Below are positions 1-5,801 of a DNA stretch of 6,943 bases, one piece after another. Below the pieces are notes generated by a model. That model had not been told where the DNA came from, did no database searches, and worked only from the letters and a program-made list of their open reading frames with translations. The first letter of the stretch is position 1. Each line of letters starts with the position of its first letter. Made by a program: the position numbers and the translations under genes. This stretch comes from Deltaproteobacteria bacterium (GTDB lineage: Bacteria; Desulfobacterota; Dissulfuribacteria; Dissulfuribacterales; QOAL01), in contig JALSKY010000283.1 in NCBI GenBank assembly GCA_026988585.1, forward strand, positions 1-6,943, given 5' to 3'.

Positions 1-52
1 AACTCCCACTAGATCCTGAATCTAGCGCGTCTACCAATTCCGCCACTTCGGC
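1..52 (-). tRNA. tRNA-Leu, anticodon CAG (partial, 5' part)
   Basis: Read on the minus strand, the sequence gives a 7-nt acceptor strand GCCGAAG (52-46), then U8 and G9. The D-arm contains AATTGGTAGACGCG, typical of leucine tRNAs. The anticodon stem is CTAGA/TCTAG (25-21 with 13-9) around the loop TTCAGGA (20-14), so the anticodon is CAG at 18-16 and decodes CUG. The window begins inside what should be the long class II variable arm, so the rest of that arm, the T-arm and the 3' acceptor strand lie outside. The Leu identity rests on both the anticodon and the class II D-arm pattern. There is no sign of a mobile element using it as an attachment site in the visible part. Confidence 0.93.
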
Positions 53-69
53 ACATCAGGCAGGAGAGA

Positions 70-99
70 CTTATACTAAAGTTTTATTGCCATTGTCAA
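70..99 (-). promoter_or_regulatory. sigma70-type promoter for the tRNA-Leu gene
   Basis: On the minus strand a perfect -35 box TTGACA (99-94) is followed after 18 bp by TATAAG (75-70), which matches the -10 consensus at five of six positions. Transcription would begin around position 62, leaving about 10 nt of leader before the tRNA 5' end at 52. That short leader and the near-consensus boxes fit a strongly expressed tRNA gene. Confidence 0.72.
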
Positions 100-169
100 G
101 AGGGCATATTACTTTCATTTCCCTGCGGTTACCAATCTTTCCAGAATACAAAACCAGTGGAAACCTGAA

Positions 170-1123
170 ATGAAAATATATTTCAGTCTAAACGAGATCA
201 GAGCTCCCTTTTATCGCCCGGCAGTGACGGTGGGTAATTTTGATGGGATGCATATTGGGCATCAGGCCCTTTTCAAAAGGGTTGTTCAGCTTGCAGATGG
301 CAGAGAGGGGGAGAAGGTGGCAGTAACCTTCAATCCCCATCCTCTCCAGGTATTGATGCCTGATAATCCTCCCAGGCTCATTTCACCTTTGGAGCAGAAG
401 ATAGAGTTGATCAGGGCGGCTGGAGTTGACAATCTTGTATGTATCCCATTCACCAGGGAATTTGCATCCATTTCAGCGGATGGATTTGTAGAGGATATTC
501 TGTGCCGCATAATTGGCGTGGAAGATCTGGTGGTAGGATATGACTATGCCTGTGGCAGAGGTCGCCAGGGTGACATACCTTTTCTCAAGAAAAAAGGGGA
601 TGAGCTCGGCTTCAATCTCCATGTAATTCCCCCGGTTGTAATAGATGGGATTGTTGTAAGCAGCAGCAAGATAAGGGAGTTGATAATCAAGGGAGAGATG
701 GAGCTGGTGGCCAGGATGTTGGGGCGCTATTACCAGATCAGGGGAACTGTTCGCCAGGGACGGAAGCGTGGCGGAACAGTGCTTGGGTTTCCTACTGCAA
801 ACATCGCCATAAACCGGGAGGATCTATCTCCCAAAAGGGGAGTCTATGTGGTGCAGGTGCTTTACGGGCGCAGGATCTACGGAGGGGTAATGAATATAGG
901 CTACAATCCTACCTTTGGGGATTCCGGTTTTGGAGCAGAGGTACATATCTTTGATTTTGAAATGGATATATATGGTCAGGAGATACGTGTTAATCTCATA
1001 AAGATGTTACGGGAAGAGATAACCTTTTCAGGGCCGGAAGAGCTTGCAGCCCAGATATCCAGGGATGTTGCAGATGCCAAAAGGATATTGCAGGAGTTGG
1101 ATAAGGAGAACTGTTTAAAATAG
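170..1123 (+). CDS. ribF: Bifunctional riboflavin kinase / FAD synthetase (RibF)
   Basis: This cytoplasmic enzyme phosphorylates riboflavin to FMN and then adenylylates FMN to FAD, supplying flavin cofactors. The 317-residue length is normal for the prokaryotic bifunctional type. The N-terminal nucleotidyltransferase (FAD synthetase) domain shows GNFDGMHIGH (22-31), NPHP (55-58), GYDYACGRGRQGD (123-135) and SSSKIR (164-169). The C-terminal riboflavin kinase domain shows RGTVRQGRKRGG (191-202), GFPTANI (206-212), GVYVVQV (224-230), MNIGYNPTFG (241-250) and EVHIFDF (257-263); Glu257 sits where the family's catalytic base lies. Both halves look intact. The ATG at 170 is preceded only by a weak purine stretch (AGTGGA near 156-161), but the start fits the family, and no FMN riboswitch is visible in the short leader. 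It stands alone on its strand, divergent from tRNA-Leu and closed by the hairpin just after its stop. Confidence 0.97.
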   Translation: MKIYFSLNEIRAPFYRPAVTVGNFDGMHIGHQALFKRVVQLADGREGEKVAVTFNPHPLQVLMPDNPPRLISPLEQKIELIRAAGVDNLVCIPFTREFASISADGFVEDILCRIIGVEDLVVGYDYACGRGRQGDIPFLKKKGDELGFNLHVIPPVVIDGIVVSSSKIRELIIKGEMELVARMLGRYYQIRGTVRQGRKRGGTVLGFPTANIAINREDLSPKRGVYVVQVLYGRRIYGGVMNIGYNPTFGDSGFGAEVHIFDFEMDIYGQEIRVNLIKMLREEITFSGPEELAAQISRDVADAKRILQELDKENCLK

Positions 1124-1124
1124 A

Positions 1125-1153
1125 AAAAGAGGGGTTGAAAAAACCCCTCTTTT
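1125..1153. terminator. Bidirectional intrinsic terminator between ribF and the ferredoxin gene
   Basis: A perfect 12-bp inverted repeat, AAAAGAGGGGTT (1125-1136) and AACCCCTCTTTT (1142-1153), encloses a GAAAA loop. The G+C core is GAGGGGTT/AACCCCTC. On the plus strand it is followed by TTTT starting right after the core (1150-1153). On the minus strand the complement of A1124-A1128 gives a TTTTT run. It starts two bases after the ribF stop and lies 52 bp beyond the ferredoxin stop, so it suits the ends of both convergent genes. Confidence 0.9.
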
Positions 1154-1204
1154 CGGTGAGAAAAGATCTGTAGATCAAGGATCCCTGTAGATCCAGACCC
1201 CTGT

Positions 1205-1390
1205 TTAGACCTCTTCAACAGTGATTGCATCTGCAGGGCAGACCTCTACACAGGTCTCACAGCCCAGACAATCATCAGGCCTTGCGATGACTGGCTTGTC
1301 ATCCTCGAAATCAAAGACCTCTGCAGGACATGCGTTTACACACTCCTCATCGCCAGTACACTTGTCGTAATCAATTGTGATCTGAAACAT
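1205..1390 (-). CDS. Small ferredoxin, probable [3Fe-4S]/[4Fe-4S] (7Fe) type with Asp14
   Basis: This 61-residue bacterial-type ferredoxin would act as a soluble cytoplasmic electron carrier. The second motif is classical, CLGCETCVEVCP with Cys41, Cys44, Cys47 and Cys51. The first is CTGDEECVNACP, with Cys11, Cys17 and Cys21 but Asp14 where the second cysteine of CxxCxxCxxxCP normally sits. By the usual crossed ligation, Cys21 joins Cys41/44/47 around one full [4Fe-4S] cluster, while Cys11, Cys17, Cys51 and Asp14 would hold a cluster that can lose its fourth iron. Desulfovibrio africanus ferredoxin III and Pyrococcus furiosus ferredoxin are known examples of Asp at this place. The protein is very acidic, as expected. 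The start is fixed by an AAGGAGG ribosome site five bases upstream of ATG. It lies 97 bp downstream of the dsrN-like gene and probably has its own promoter as well. Its redox partner is unknown. Confidence 0.95.
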   Translation of the reverse strand: MFQITIDYDKCTGDEECVNACPAEVFDFEDDKPVIARPDDCLGCETCVEVCPADAITVEEV

Positions 1391-1395
1391 GGCTT

Positions 1396-1402
1396 CCTCC
1401 TT
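1396..1402 (-). promoter_or_regulatory. Strong ribosome binding site of the ferredoxin gene
   Basis: The minus strand reads AAGGAGG, a full Shine-Dalgarno match, with a 5-nt spacer (GCTTC on the plus side, 1391-1395 region) before the ATG at 1390. It fixes the ferredoxin start and suggests high translation, in contrast to the weak sites of the other minus-strand genes here. Confidence 0.85.
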
Positions 1403-1455
1403 ATAGATTTTTGTTTAGAGCTTTCCCTAAGGGGTCAAGCACCTTATGTGCAACT

Positions 1456-1485
1456 CATATAGACAAAAGCCCTCATTGTTGTCAA
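1456..1485 (-). promoter_or_regulatory. Candidate sigma70-type promoter for the ferredoxin gene
   Basis: On the minus strand a perfect -35 TTGACA (1485-1480) lies two bases past the stop codon of the upstream amidotransferase gene. It is followed by an 18-bp spacer and TATATG (1461-1456), a four-of-six match to the -10 box. The predicted transcript would start near 1449, about 60 nt before the ferredoxin ATG. This would let the ferredoxin be expressed apart from the two genes upstream of it. Confidence 0.5.
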
Positions 1486-1487
1486 GC

Positions 1488-2987
1488 CTATTCTGAGCCA
1501 TTTTTTTTATCGAGATGGTTCCTTTTGAAATCAATGGCTGCTGATACAAGGCTTTCAGCCCAATCAGGGCGTTCCATGGCATGAATATGGGTATAGGTAC
1601 CAAATATGTTTTTTCTCGTTATCCCCTCTTTCTTATCTGTAAACCCATGCCCTCTTACCACGCGACAGGAGAGCGTGCCTGATTTTGCGGTTTGGTTACC
1701 ATCTGCTGCAGGAACCGGGATGGAATAGTGGAATTCGTGGCCCTTTATCCGCTTTCCCGTGGGAAAGAAGGGGTTGTGATCCATCACCTCTATAATTGAA
1801 TATCCATGCCCAACCGGTTTCTCTTTCACAATAAAATCCCAGTCCAGGACACCAAGCATGGAAAAATTCCCTCCCTTCCATTTCACTGATCTTCCAAGAT
1901 ACATAAGCCCTCCGCATTCAGCATAAACAGGCAGGCCTGCCTCTATGAGCGATGACAACTGGGCCCGAAATTCATGGTTTGCCTCAAGTTTTCTGCCCTG
2001 AGTCTCAGGAAATCCTCCCCCAAAATAAAGGGCATGGATTACAGGGACCTTGGTGTCCCTGATACTATCCATGAAGATGATCCGGGCACCCGCCCTCTCC
2101 AATGCCTCGATGTTTTCAGGGTAATAGAATTGGAAGGCCTGATCCCTGAGGATACCAATCCTAATGTTTTCTGCATCGGGAACCGGTTTCAACTGGAAAA
2201 TGGTGGGGACAGAGGCCTCTACTTCCAGATCCCTCTGTGAACCGTCAATGCTGGAGCCCCCCTCTATTCCCCGGATATTCCTTGATGCAATATCTCTGAT
2301 CTTCTCTATATCTACATTTTCTTCAACAAGGGAGGCAAGGGAAGACAAGACCTTCTTTGCCTTTTGCATTTCAAATGTAGGGGTTAATCCCAGGTGTCTC
2401 ATGGGGAGCGGGTCCTGTTTGAGTCGTGGAATGGCACCCAGCACAGGGATGTCTGTTACCTTTTCTATGGATTCTGTAACAATGCGTCTGTGTCTTTTGC
2501 CTCCAACCCTGTTGATGACTATGCCCTCTATCCTGAGATCTTGATCCATGGCCTTGCAGCCAAGGACCAGGGCAGCTGCAGTCCTGGTCGTCTTGGTGAC
2601 ATCCACCACCAGGATTACAGGAGATCCCAGGAGCTTGGCCAACTCCGCTGTGCTGCAACTGCCCTCCACGTCCATGCCATCGAAGATGCCTCGGTTTCCT
2701 TCGATTACTGCCAGTTCTGCACCTCTGGAGCGGTAGGTAAATGATTGTATGATCCCCTTGGGTGTCATGAGAAACTGATCAAGATTATAGCACTGCCTGC
2801 CAGCAGCCGATGCCATCCATTCCGCATCTATGTAGTCAGGTCCCTTCTTGAAGGGCTGTACCGCAACCCCTTTTCTGAACAGGGCATGAATCAGTCCCAG
2901 TGTCAGTATGGTCTTGCCAGAGCCACCACGAAGGCCGGCAACAGTTATTCTCGGTACTGGCTTCTTGCTGTAATTATAGGTTTCCAT
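1488..2987 (-). CDS. dsrN: CbiA/CobB-family glutamine amidotransferase, probable DsrN (siroheme amidase)
   Basis: Members of this family use ATP and glutamine to turn tetrapyrrole acetate side chains into amides. From the chosen 499-residue start, the N-terminal P-loop ATPase/synthetase domain has GLRGGSGKT (18-26), FKKGPDYID (46-54), YNLDQFLM (67-74), EGNRGIFDG (96-104), CSTAELAKLLG (111-121) and RHLGL (197-201). The C-terminal class I glutaminase domain has YFGGGFPET (321-329), the nucleophile Cys358 in YAECGGLMYLG, GHEFHYS (416-422) and GTYTHIHA (463-470), which supplies the catalytic His. Both domains look complete. The family alone fits cobyrinate a,c-diamide synthase, but no other cobalamin gene is visible and the dsr operon is beside it. 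Family knowledge links such a gene in dsr clusters (DsrN) to amidation of the siroheme of DsrAB, so that is my preferred reading. The start is uncertain: the frame is open to an ATG at 3077, and another ATG lies at 2999. None has a good ribosome site, so I chose the one nearest the conserved domain. Confidence 0.85.
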   Translation of the reverse strand: METYNYSKKPVPRITVAGLRGGSGKTILTLGLIHALFRKGVAVQPFKKGPDYIDAEWMASAAGRQCYNLDQFLMTPKGIIQSFTYRSRGAELAVIEGNRGIFDGMDVEGSCSTAELAKLLGSPVILVVDVTKTTRTAAALVLGCKAMDQDLRIEGIVINRVGGKRHRRIVTESIEKVTDIPVLGAIPRLKQDPLPMRHLGLTPTFEMQKAKKVLSSLASLVEENVDIEKIRDIASRNIRGIEGGSSIDGSQRDLEVEASVPTIFQLKPVPDAENIRIGILRDQAFQFYYPENIEALERAGARIIFMDSIRDTKVPVIHALYFGGGFPETQGRKLEANHEFRAQLSSLIEAGLPVYAECGGLMYLGRSVKWKGGNFSMLGVLDWDFIVKEKPVGHGYSIIEVMDHNPFFPTGKRIKGHEFHYSIPVPAADGNQTAKSGTLSCRVVRGHGFTDKKEGITRKNIFGTYTHIHAMERPDWAESLVSAAIDFKRNHLDKKNGSE

Positions 2988-3107
2988 GCTCTTTACCATA
3001 TCTGTATCGTTGCCATTTTTGCAAATCTGTCTATGCCATGATGGCGTTTCAGATTTTTGAGCGTGAAACGGCAGCATCTTTAAACCACTCTGGATGGCCT
3101 GAACGGG

Positions 3108-4862
3108 TTATCTCTTTTGTCCTGCCTGTTCAGGGCCTCCTGCTGCCCTGAGTCTGTTCAGTGTCTCCTGATAGAGGCGGTTATCTCCCAACTCTCTTGC
3201 ACACTGTAGCAGATATTGCAGGCTAACAGGGGATTTTGTGAAAGGCTTTAAGAGTGTCGCAGCCTCCTGAAATCTGCCTGTGTTCATCAGGCTAACTGCA
3301 ATACAGTTTGTCAGATCGTTGGAATGTGAAAACTTTTCCACTCCCTGCCTGGCGATTTGAACGGCCTTCTCATGGTCCCCTCTTTTCTGGAGCATTACTG
3401 CCATACCGAGATATGCCCGGTGATCTGGCGCATAGTCCAGTGCCCTTCTAAAAAGACTCATAGCGATCTCATCTCTGTCCGGGATATTACTTTTGCTGTA
3501 ATCTCCGAAGGCAAAGGTCATGGCCAGGCGGGAGAGAAAATCCGCATGCAGGGGATATAGCTCTGGCAGATCTATCAACTCTATCTCCCTGATATAAACA
3601 GGCAACCTGCTAAAAAAATGTCTTCTCAACTCCTTTCCCCATTTGAGGATCATTTCCCGGGAGATGGATGGGTCTGTCTCAAAATACAGGATCTCCTCTT
3701 CCTGGCTTAGATTTGAGAACCAGATCTGGTCTTTTATGCCGGTTTTTGCCTTGAATTCCCTGTACATGGCAGTGCCGGGGAAGATGCTCATGATATAGAA
3801 GACTGCAGCAAGAGGGTTTATGATATCCATGAGCCTTTTTGTTTCTGCTATAGTCCTTTCCGTCTCTCCGGGAGAGCCATAAATAAAATAGGCCCTGGGA
3901 AGGATGCCTGTCCTGGTGGTTTCTTTGAACGCAGTGATTATTCTCTTTTCGGGAATGTCCTTGTTTAGCTTTTTCCTTATGTTGGGGGAGCCGCTCTCGA
4001 TTCCATAGCTGATCTGTGTGCATCCAGCCCGCCTCATCCATAGCAAGATCTCCTGATCAACATGGTTGACCCTGGATATGGCCTGCCATGATATGTCAAG
4101 CCTTCTGCGTATTATCTCCTGACAGATATGGATAACCCGCTCCTTTTTCAGGGTGAATGTATCGTCTGAAATAAAGAAGAAGTTTATGCCCTGCGCTACA
4201 AGTCGCTCTATCTGGTTTACGAACCAGTCAGGCGAATGGAACCGCACCTTTCGTTTCCAGATGGCAGGAGACCCGCAAAAGGTGCAGTTCCATGGACACC
4301 CTCTGGAGGAGATGAGATGCTGAAACCTGAAAAATCTTGCAGGATCAGGCAAAGAATCCAGCTCCTGGATGAATGGGCGTTCTTCTGTCCTTATGATTTT
4401 ACTCCCTGTTCTGAAAGCTATACCCGGAACGCTCTCCATGCCTGATTGCTGCTGCAACCGGTTCAGGAGTTCGAGAAAGGTCTCCTCTCCCTCCCCAAGC
4501 ACTATAAAATCCACCGAGTGAAATCCCTTCAGAATTGGCTCATAGAGAAATGTAGCGCCTGGACCTCCAAGAACTACCTGGATCCCGGGAATCAATCTCT
4601 TTGCTTGGGTGGCAATCTCAATAGCACCCCAGCGATTGGCATGGAGTACTGAGATTGCAAGCAGATCAGGTCTGTATTCTGTTATCTCCCTCTGGATAAT
4701 GTGCGGTTTGTTCCCGGCATCGTGCCAGTTGACTATGGAGGCAGTATGTCCGGCGTCCATACATGCAGCCGCAAGGTAGTAGAGCCCGATTGGAGGGACC
4801 CGGACATCATCATCCTTGATGCGAGGGTTTAGACAGTATGGATAGGCAAACAGTATCTTCAT
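3108..4862 (-). CDS. B12-binding-domain radical SAM protein with C-terminal TPR-like repeats
   Basis: This is a 584-residue putative cobalamin-dependent radical SAM enzyme; its substrate is not recognisable. Residues 1-150 form a Rossmann-like B12-binding domain, with VRVPPIGLYYLAAACMDAGH (20-39), VVLGGPGATF (96-105) and VLGEGEETFLEL (121-132). The radical SAM core follows. The [4Fe-4S]-binding CxxxCxxC motif is Cys189, Cys193, Cys196 in SSRGCPWNCTFCG, with FISDDTFTL (230-238), YGIESGSP (286-293) and FIYGSPGET (326-333) behind it. There is no lower-axial DxHxxG motif, as is common in this class. Residues about 465-575 look like two to three TPR-type helical pairs (ALDYAPDHRAYLGMAVML, then HSNDLTNCIAVSLMNTGRFQEA), an added protein-interaction module. 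I start at ATG 4862 because the B12 domain begins there. The frame is open to 5000, and an ATG at 4925 has a better ribosome site (AGGA, 6-nt spacer). It ends upstream of the dsrN-like gene on the same strand, so co-transcription is likely. Confidence 0.88.
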   Translation of the reverse strand: MKILFAYPYCLNPRIKDDDVRVPPIGLYYLAAACMDAGHTASIVNWHDAGNKPHIIQREITEYRPDLLAISVLHANRWGAIEIATQAKRLIPGIQVVLGGPGATFLYEPILKGFHSVDFIVLGEGEETFLELLNRLQQQSGMESVPGIAFRTGSKIIRTEERPFIQELDSLPDPARFFRFQHLISSRGCPWNCTFCGSPAIWKRKVRFHSPDWFVNQIERLVAQGINFFFISDDTFTLKKERVIHICQEIIRRRLDISWQAISRVNHVDQEILLWMRRAGCTQISYGIESGSPNIRKKLNKDIPEKRIITAFKETTRTGILPRAYFIYGSPGETERTIAETKRLMDIINPLAAVFYIMSIFPGTAMYREFKAKTGIKDQIWFSNLSQEEEILYFETDPSISREMILKWGKELRRHFFSRLPVYIREIELIDLPELYPLHADFLSRLAMTFAFGDYSKSNIPDRDEIAMSLFRRALDYAPDHRAYLGMAVMLQKRGDHEKAVQIARQGVEKFSHSNDLTNCIAVSLMNTGRFQEAATLLKPFTKSPVSLQYLLQCARELGDNRLYQETLNRLRAAGGPEQAGQKR

Positions 4863-4983
4863 GGCGGTTCTCAATAATGATACTAAATTTATGTCAAAAG
4901 TCAGGTAAAGAAAACTGTTTTCCATATCTATTCCTGCAGGATCTGAATCTCCTGTGGAAAAGGATATATCTGTCAGAACTCTC

Positions 4984-5012
4984 TTGACACGGGGACACAT
5001 TTTGTCTATTTA
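4984..5012 (+). promoter_or_regulatory. Candidate distal promoter for the dsr operon
   Basis: A perfect -35 box TTGACA (4984-4989) is followed by a 17-bp spacer and TATTTA (5007-5012), which matches the -10 consensus at only three of six positions. It would give a long leader of about 200 nt carrying the inverted and direct repeats. The box lies inside the maximal open frame of the opposite-strand gene, which fits the shorter start chosen there. The weak -10 keeps confidence low. Confidence 0.35.
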
Positions 5013-5028
5013 ATTATGAGCATTACAG

Positions 5029-5044
5029 TTGAATCGATATTCAA
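5029..5044. repeat. Operator-like inverted repeat TTGAAT-CGAT-ATTCAA
   Basis: A perfect 6-bp inverted repeat with a 4-bp centre lies in the divergent region. The size and TTGA...TCAA form resemble binding sites of dimeric helix-turn-helix regulators of the CRP/FNR superfamily. It matches no consensus I know exactly. It sits just downstream of the distal candidate -10 box, where a bound dimer could block transcription. The regulator is unknown. Confidence 0.4.
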
Positions 5045-5100
5045 TCAACAGGCCTTTTGAGCTCTTGAGTACTATTCAGCCGTATATCTGCGTTTATGAA

Positions 5101-5129
5101 CGGTAGAGGATCTGCTGTAGCGGTAGTGG
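5101..5129. repeat. Direct repeat CGGTAGWGG, 20 bp apart
   Basis: CGGTAGAGG (5101-5109) and CGGTAGTGG (5121-5129) differ at one base and start 20 bp apart, about two turns of the helix, so both would face the same side of the DNA. They end about 23 bp upstream of the proximal -35 candidate. This geometry fits a pair of activator half-sites, but with only two copies chance is possible. Confidence 0.35.
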
Positions 5130-5151
5130 TCAGGTACGGTTTGCAGTTTTC

Positions 5152-5180
5152 TTGAATTTTTTTGGGTAGTTCTCTAAAAA
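5152..5180 (+). promoter_or_regulatory. Candidate proximal promoter for the dsr operon
   Basis: TTGAAT (5152-5157) and TAAAAA (5175-5180) each match the sigma70 consensus at four of six positions and are separated by exactly 17 bp. The transcript would begin near 5187, about 35 nt before the ATG at 5223. The region is generally AT-rich, so the match could be fortuitous; a modest promoter with upstream activation by the direct repeat is one reading. Confidence 0.35.
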
Positions 5181-5222
5181 AGGAATGTTGTAAATTTTAT
5201 TACTGTTTGAGGGGGAGAGGAA

Positions 5223-5801
5223 ATGGGTTCGTCAGCACCATCCGGGAGGCTTAGGAAGCTCCTTGAAAATAAGAAGAGAGAGATAGTGGATCGCTGGGTC
5301 AAGGCAATCCATAACTCCTATCCTGCTCAAACTGCCGAGTTTCTCAAAAAGGAACCCAACAAGTTTGCAAATCCTCTCGGCTCTACTATTCAGGAGACCG
5401 TCTTTCCCCTGTTTGATCAGCTTTGTGGCGACCGCAATCCAGTCGAACTGAAAAGGTTGCTTGATAATCTCGTTCGTATCAGGTCTGTACAGGAGTTCTC
5501 TCCTGCCTCTGCAGTTCAGGTGATCTTTTTTTTGAAAGATGCGGTCAGGCAGGAGCTCCTGAAGGATATAGAAAAAAGCGGGCTCTGGAGGGATTATCTG
5601 GATTTCGAGTCAGAGATTGACAGGTTTGCCTCACTTGCATTCGATGTTTATATGGAGTGCCGTGAGCGGATCTGGCGAATCAAGATGGATGATCTGATGA
5701 AGAGGCCGGAAATGTTGACAGGCGGAATGTGTTTTTCATATATGGTCCGCAGGGGCAACAAGCACCTCGAACGGTTGGAAAAGAGAAAAACTCAACACTA
5801 A
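5223..5801 (+). CDS. RsbRD_N-domain protein heading the dsrMK operon
   Basis: This 192-residue soluble protein has no signal peptide or membrane segment. It matches the RsbR/RsbRD N-terminal domain pattern: a basic N-terminal helix leading to VDRWVKAIHNSYP (22-34), FANPLGSTI (48-56), LVRIRSVQEFSPASAVQVIFFL (83-104) and IDRFASLAFDVYMECRERI (132-150). In stressosome proteins this fold is a haem-free globin-like sensor placed before a STAS domain. Here no STAS domain follows, so the protein is the sensor-like domain alone plus a basic tail (RRGNKHLERLEKRK). Its position is telling: a good ribosome site stands before its ATG, and its stop codon touches the ribosome site of dsrM 11 bp away, so the two are translated together. 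I recall similar genes ahead of dsrM in other sulfate reducers. Its role is unknown; sensing, regulation or assembly of DsrMKJOP are guesses from context. Confidence 0.85.
   Translation: MGSSAPSGRLRKLLENKKREIVDRWVKAIHNSYPAQTAEFLKKEPNKFANPLGSTIQETVFPLFDQLCGDRNPVELKRLLDNLVRIRSVQEFSPASAVQVIFFLKDAVRQELLKDIEKSGLWRDYLDFESEIDRFASLAFDVYMECRERIWRIKMDDLMKRPEMLTGGMCFSYMVRRGNKHLERLEKRKTQH

Larger units (their letters stand above)
4863..5222. other. Divergent intergenic region between the radical SAM gene and the dsr operon
   Basis: About 360 bp lie between two gene starts pointing away from each other. The right two thirds have no supported reading frame. It holds two candidate rightward promoters (4984-5012 and 5152-5180), a 6-4-6 inverted repeat (5029-5044), a 9-bp direct repeat (5101-5129) and the purine-rich ribosome site GGGGGAGAGG at 5211-5220. 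The left part (4863-5000) is open in frame with the radical SAM gene and could be an N-terminal extension. I see no convincing promoter for the leftward gene, no riboswitch and no intrinsic terminator. This is the natural place for control of dsr expression. Confidence 0.7.

Noticed and set aside
1..52. tRNA gene as integration site of a mobile island
   Set aside because: Only the 5' half is present; there is no integrase gene, no direct repeat of tRNA sequence elsewhere in the window, and the neighbours are core genes.
53..169. FMN riboswitch before ribF
   Set aside because: The 117-bp gap is shared with the tRNA promoter and shows none of the conserved RFN-element helices; ribF is often not riboswitch-controlled.
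1165..1193. Short repeats CTGTAGATC (1168-1176 and 1185-1193) and GATCT-gt-AGATC between the terminator and the ferredoxin gene
   Set aside because: Only two short copies in a small untranslated stretch, with a 2-nt loop that cannot form a stable hairpin. No function is supported.
2371..2744. Sizeable open frames on both strands (minus 2371-2658, plus 2394-2744) inside the dsrN-like gene
   Set aside because: They lie wholly within a conserved coding region in other frames, show no domain and have low-complexity His/Gln-rich or Ser-rich composition typical of shadow frames.
3078..3107. Use of the upstream ATG at 3077 as the dsrN start
   Set aside because: It would add 30 residues with no family likeness and has no clear ribosome site. 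It remains possible and is noted in the feature entry.
4719..4745. NWHDAG (residues 45-50 of the radical SAM protein) resembles the DxHxxG lower-axial cobalamin motif
   Set aside because: It has Asn instead of Asp and lies after what looks like the second beta strand, not the first loop where DxHxxG belongs, so the likeness is probably accidental.
5128..5145. Possible sigma54 promoter, GG ... TTGCA in the dsr upstream region
   Set aside because: The distance from either GG (5128 or 5133) to the GC at 5143 is 15 or 10, not the required 12, so the -24/-12 geometry fails.
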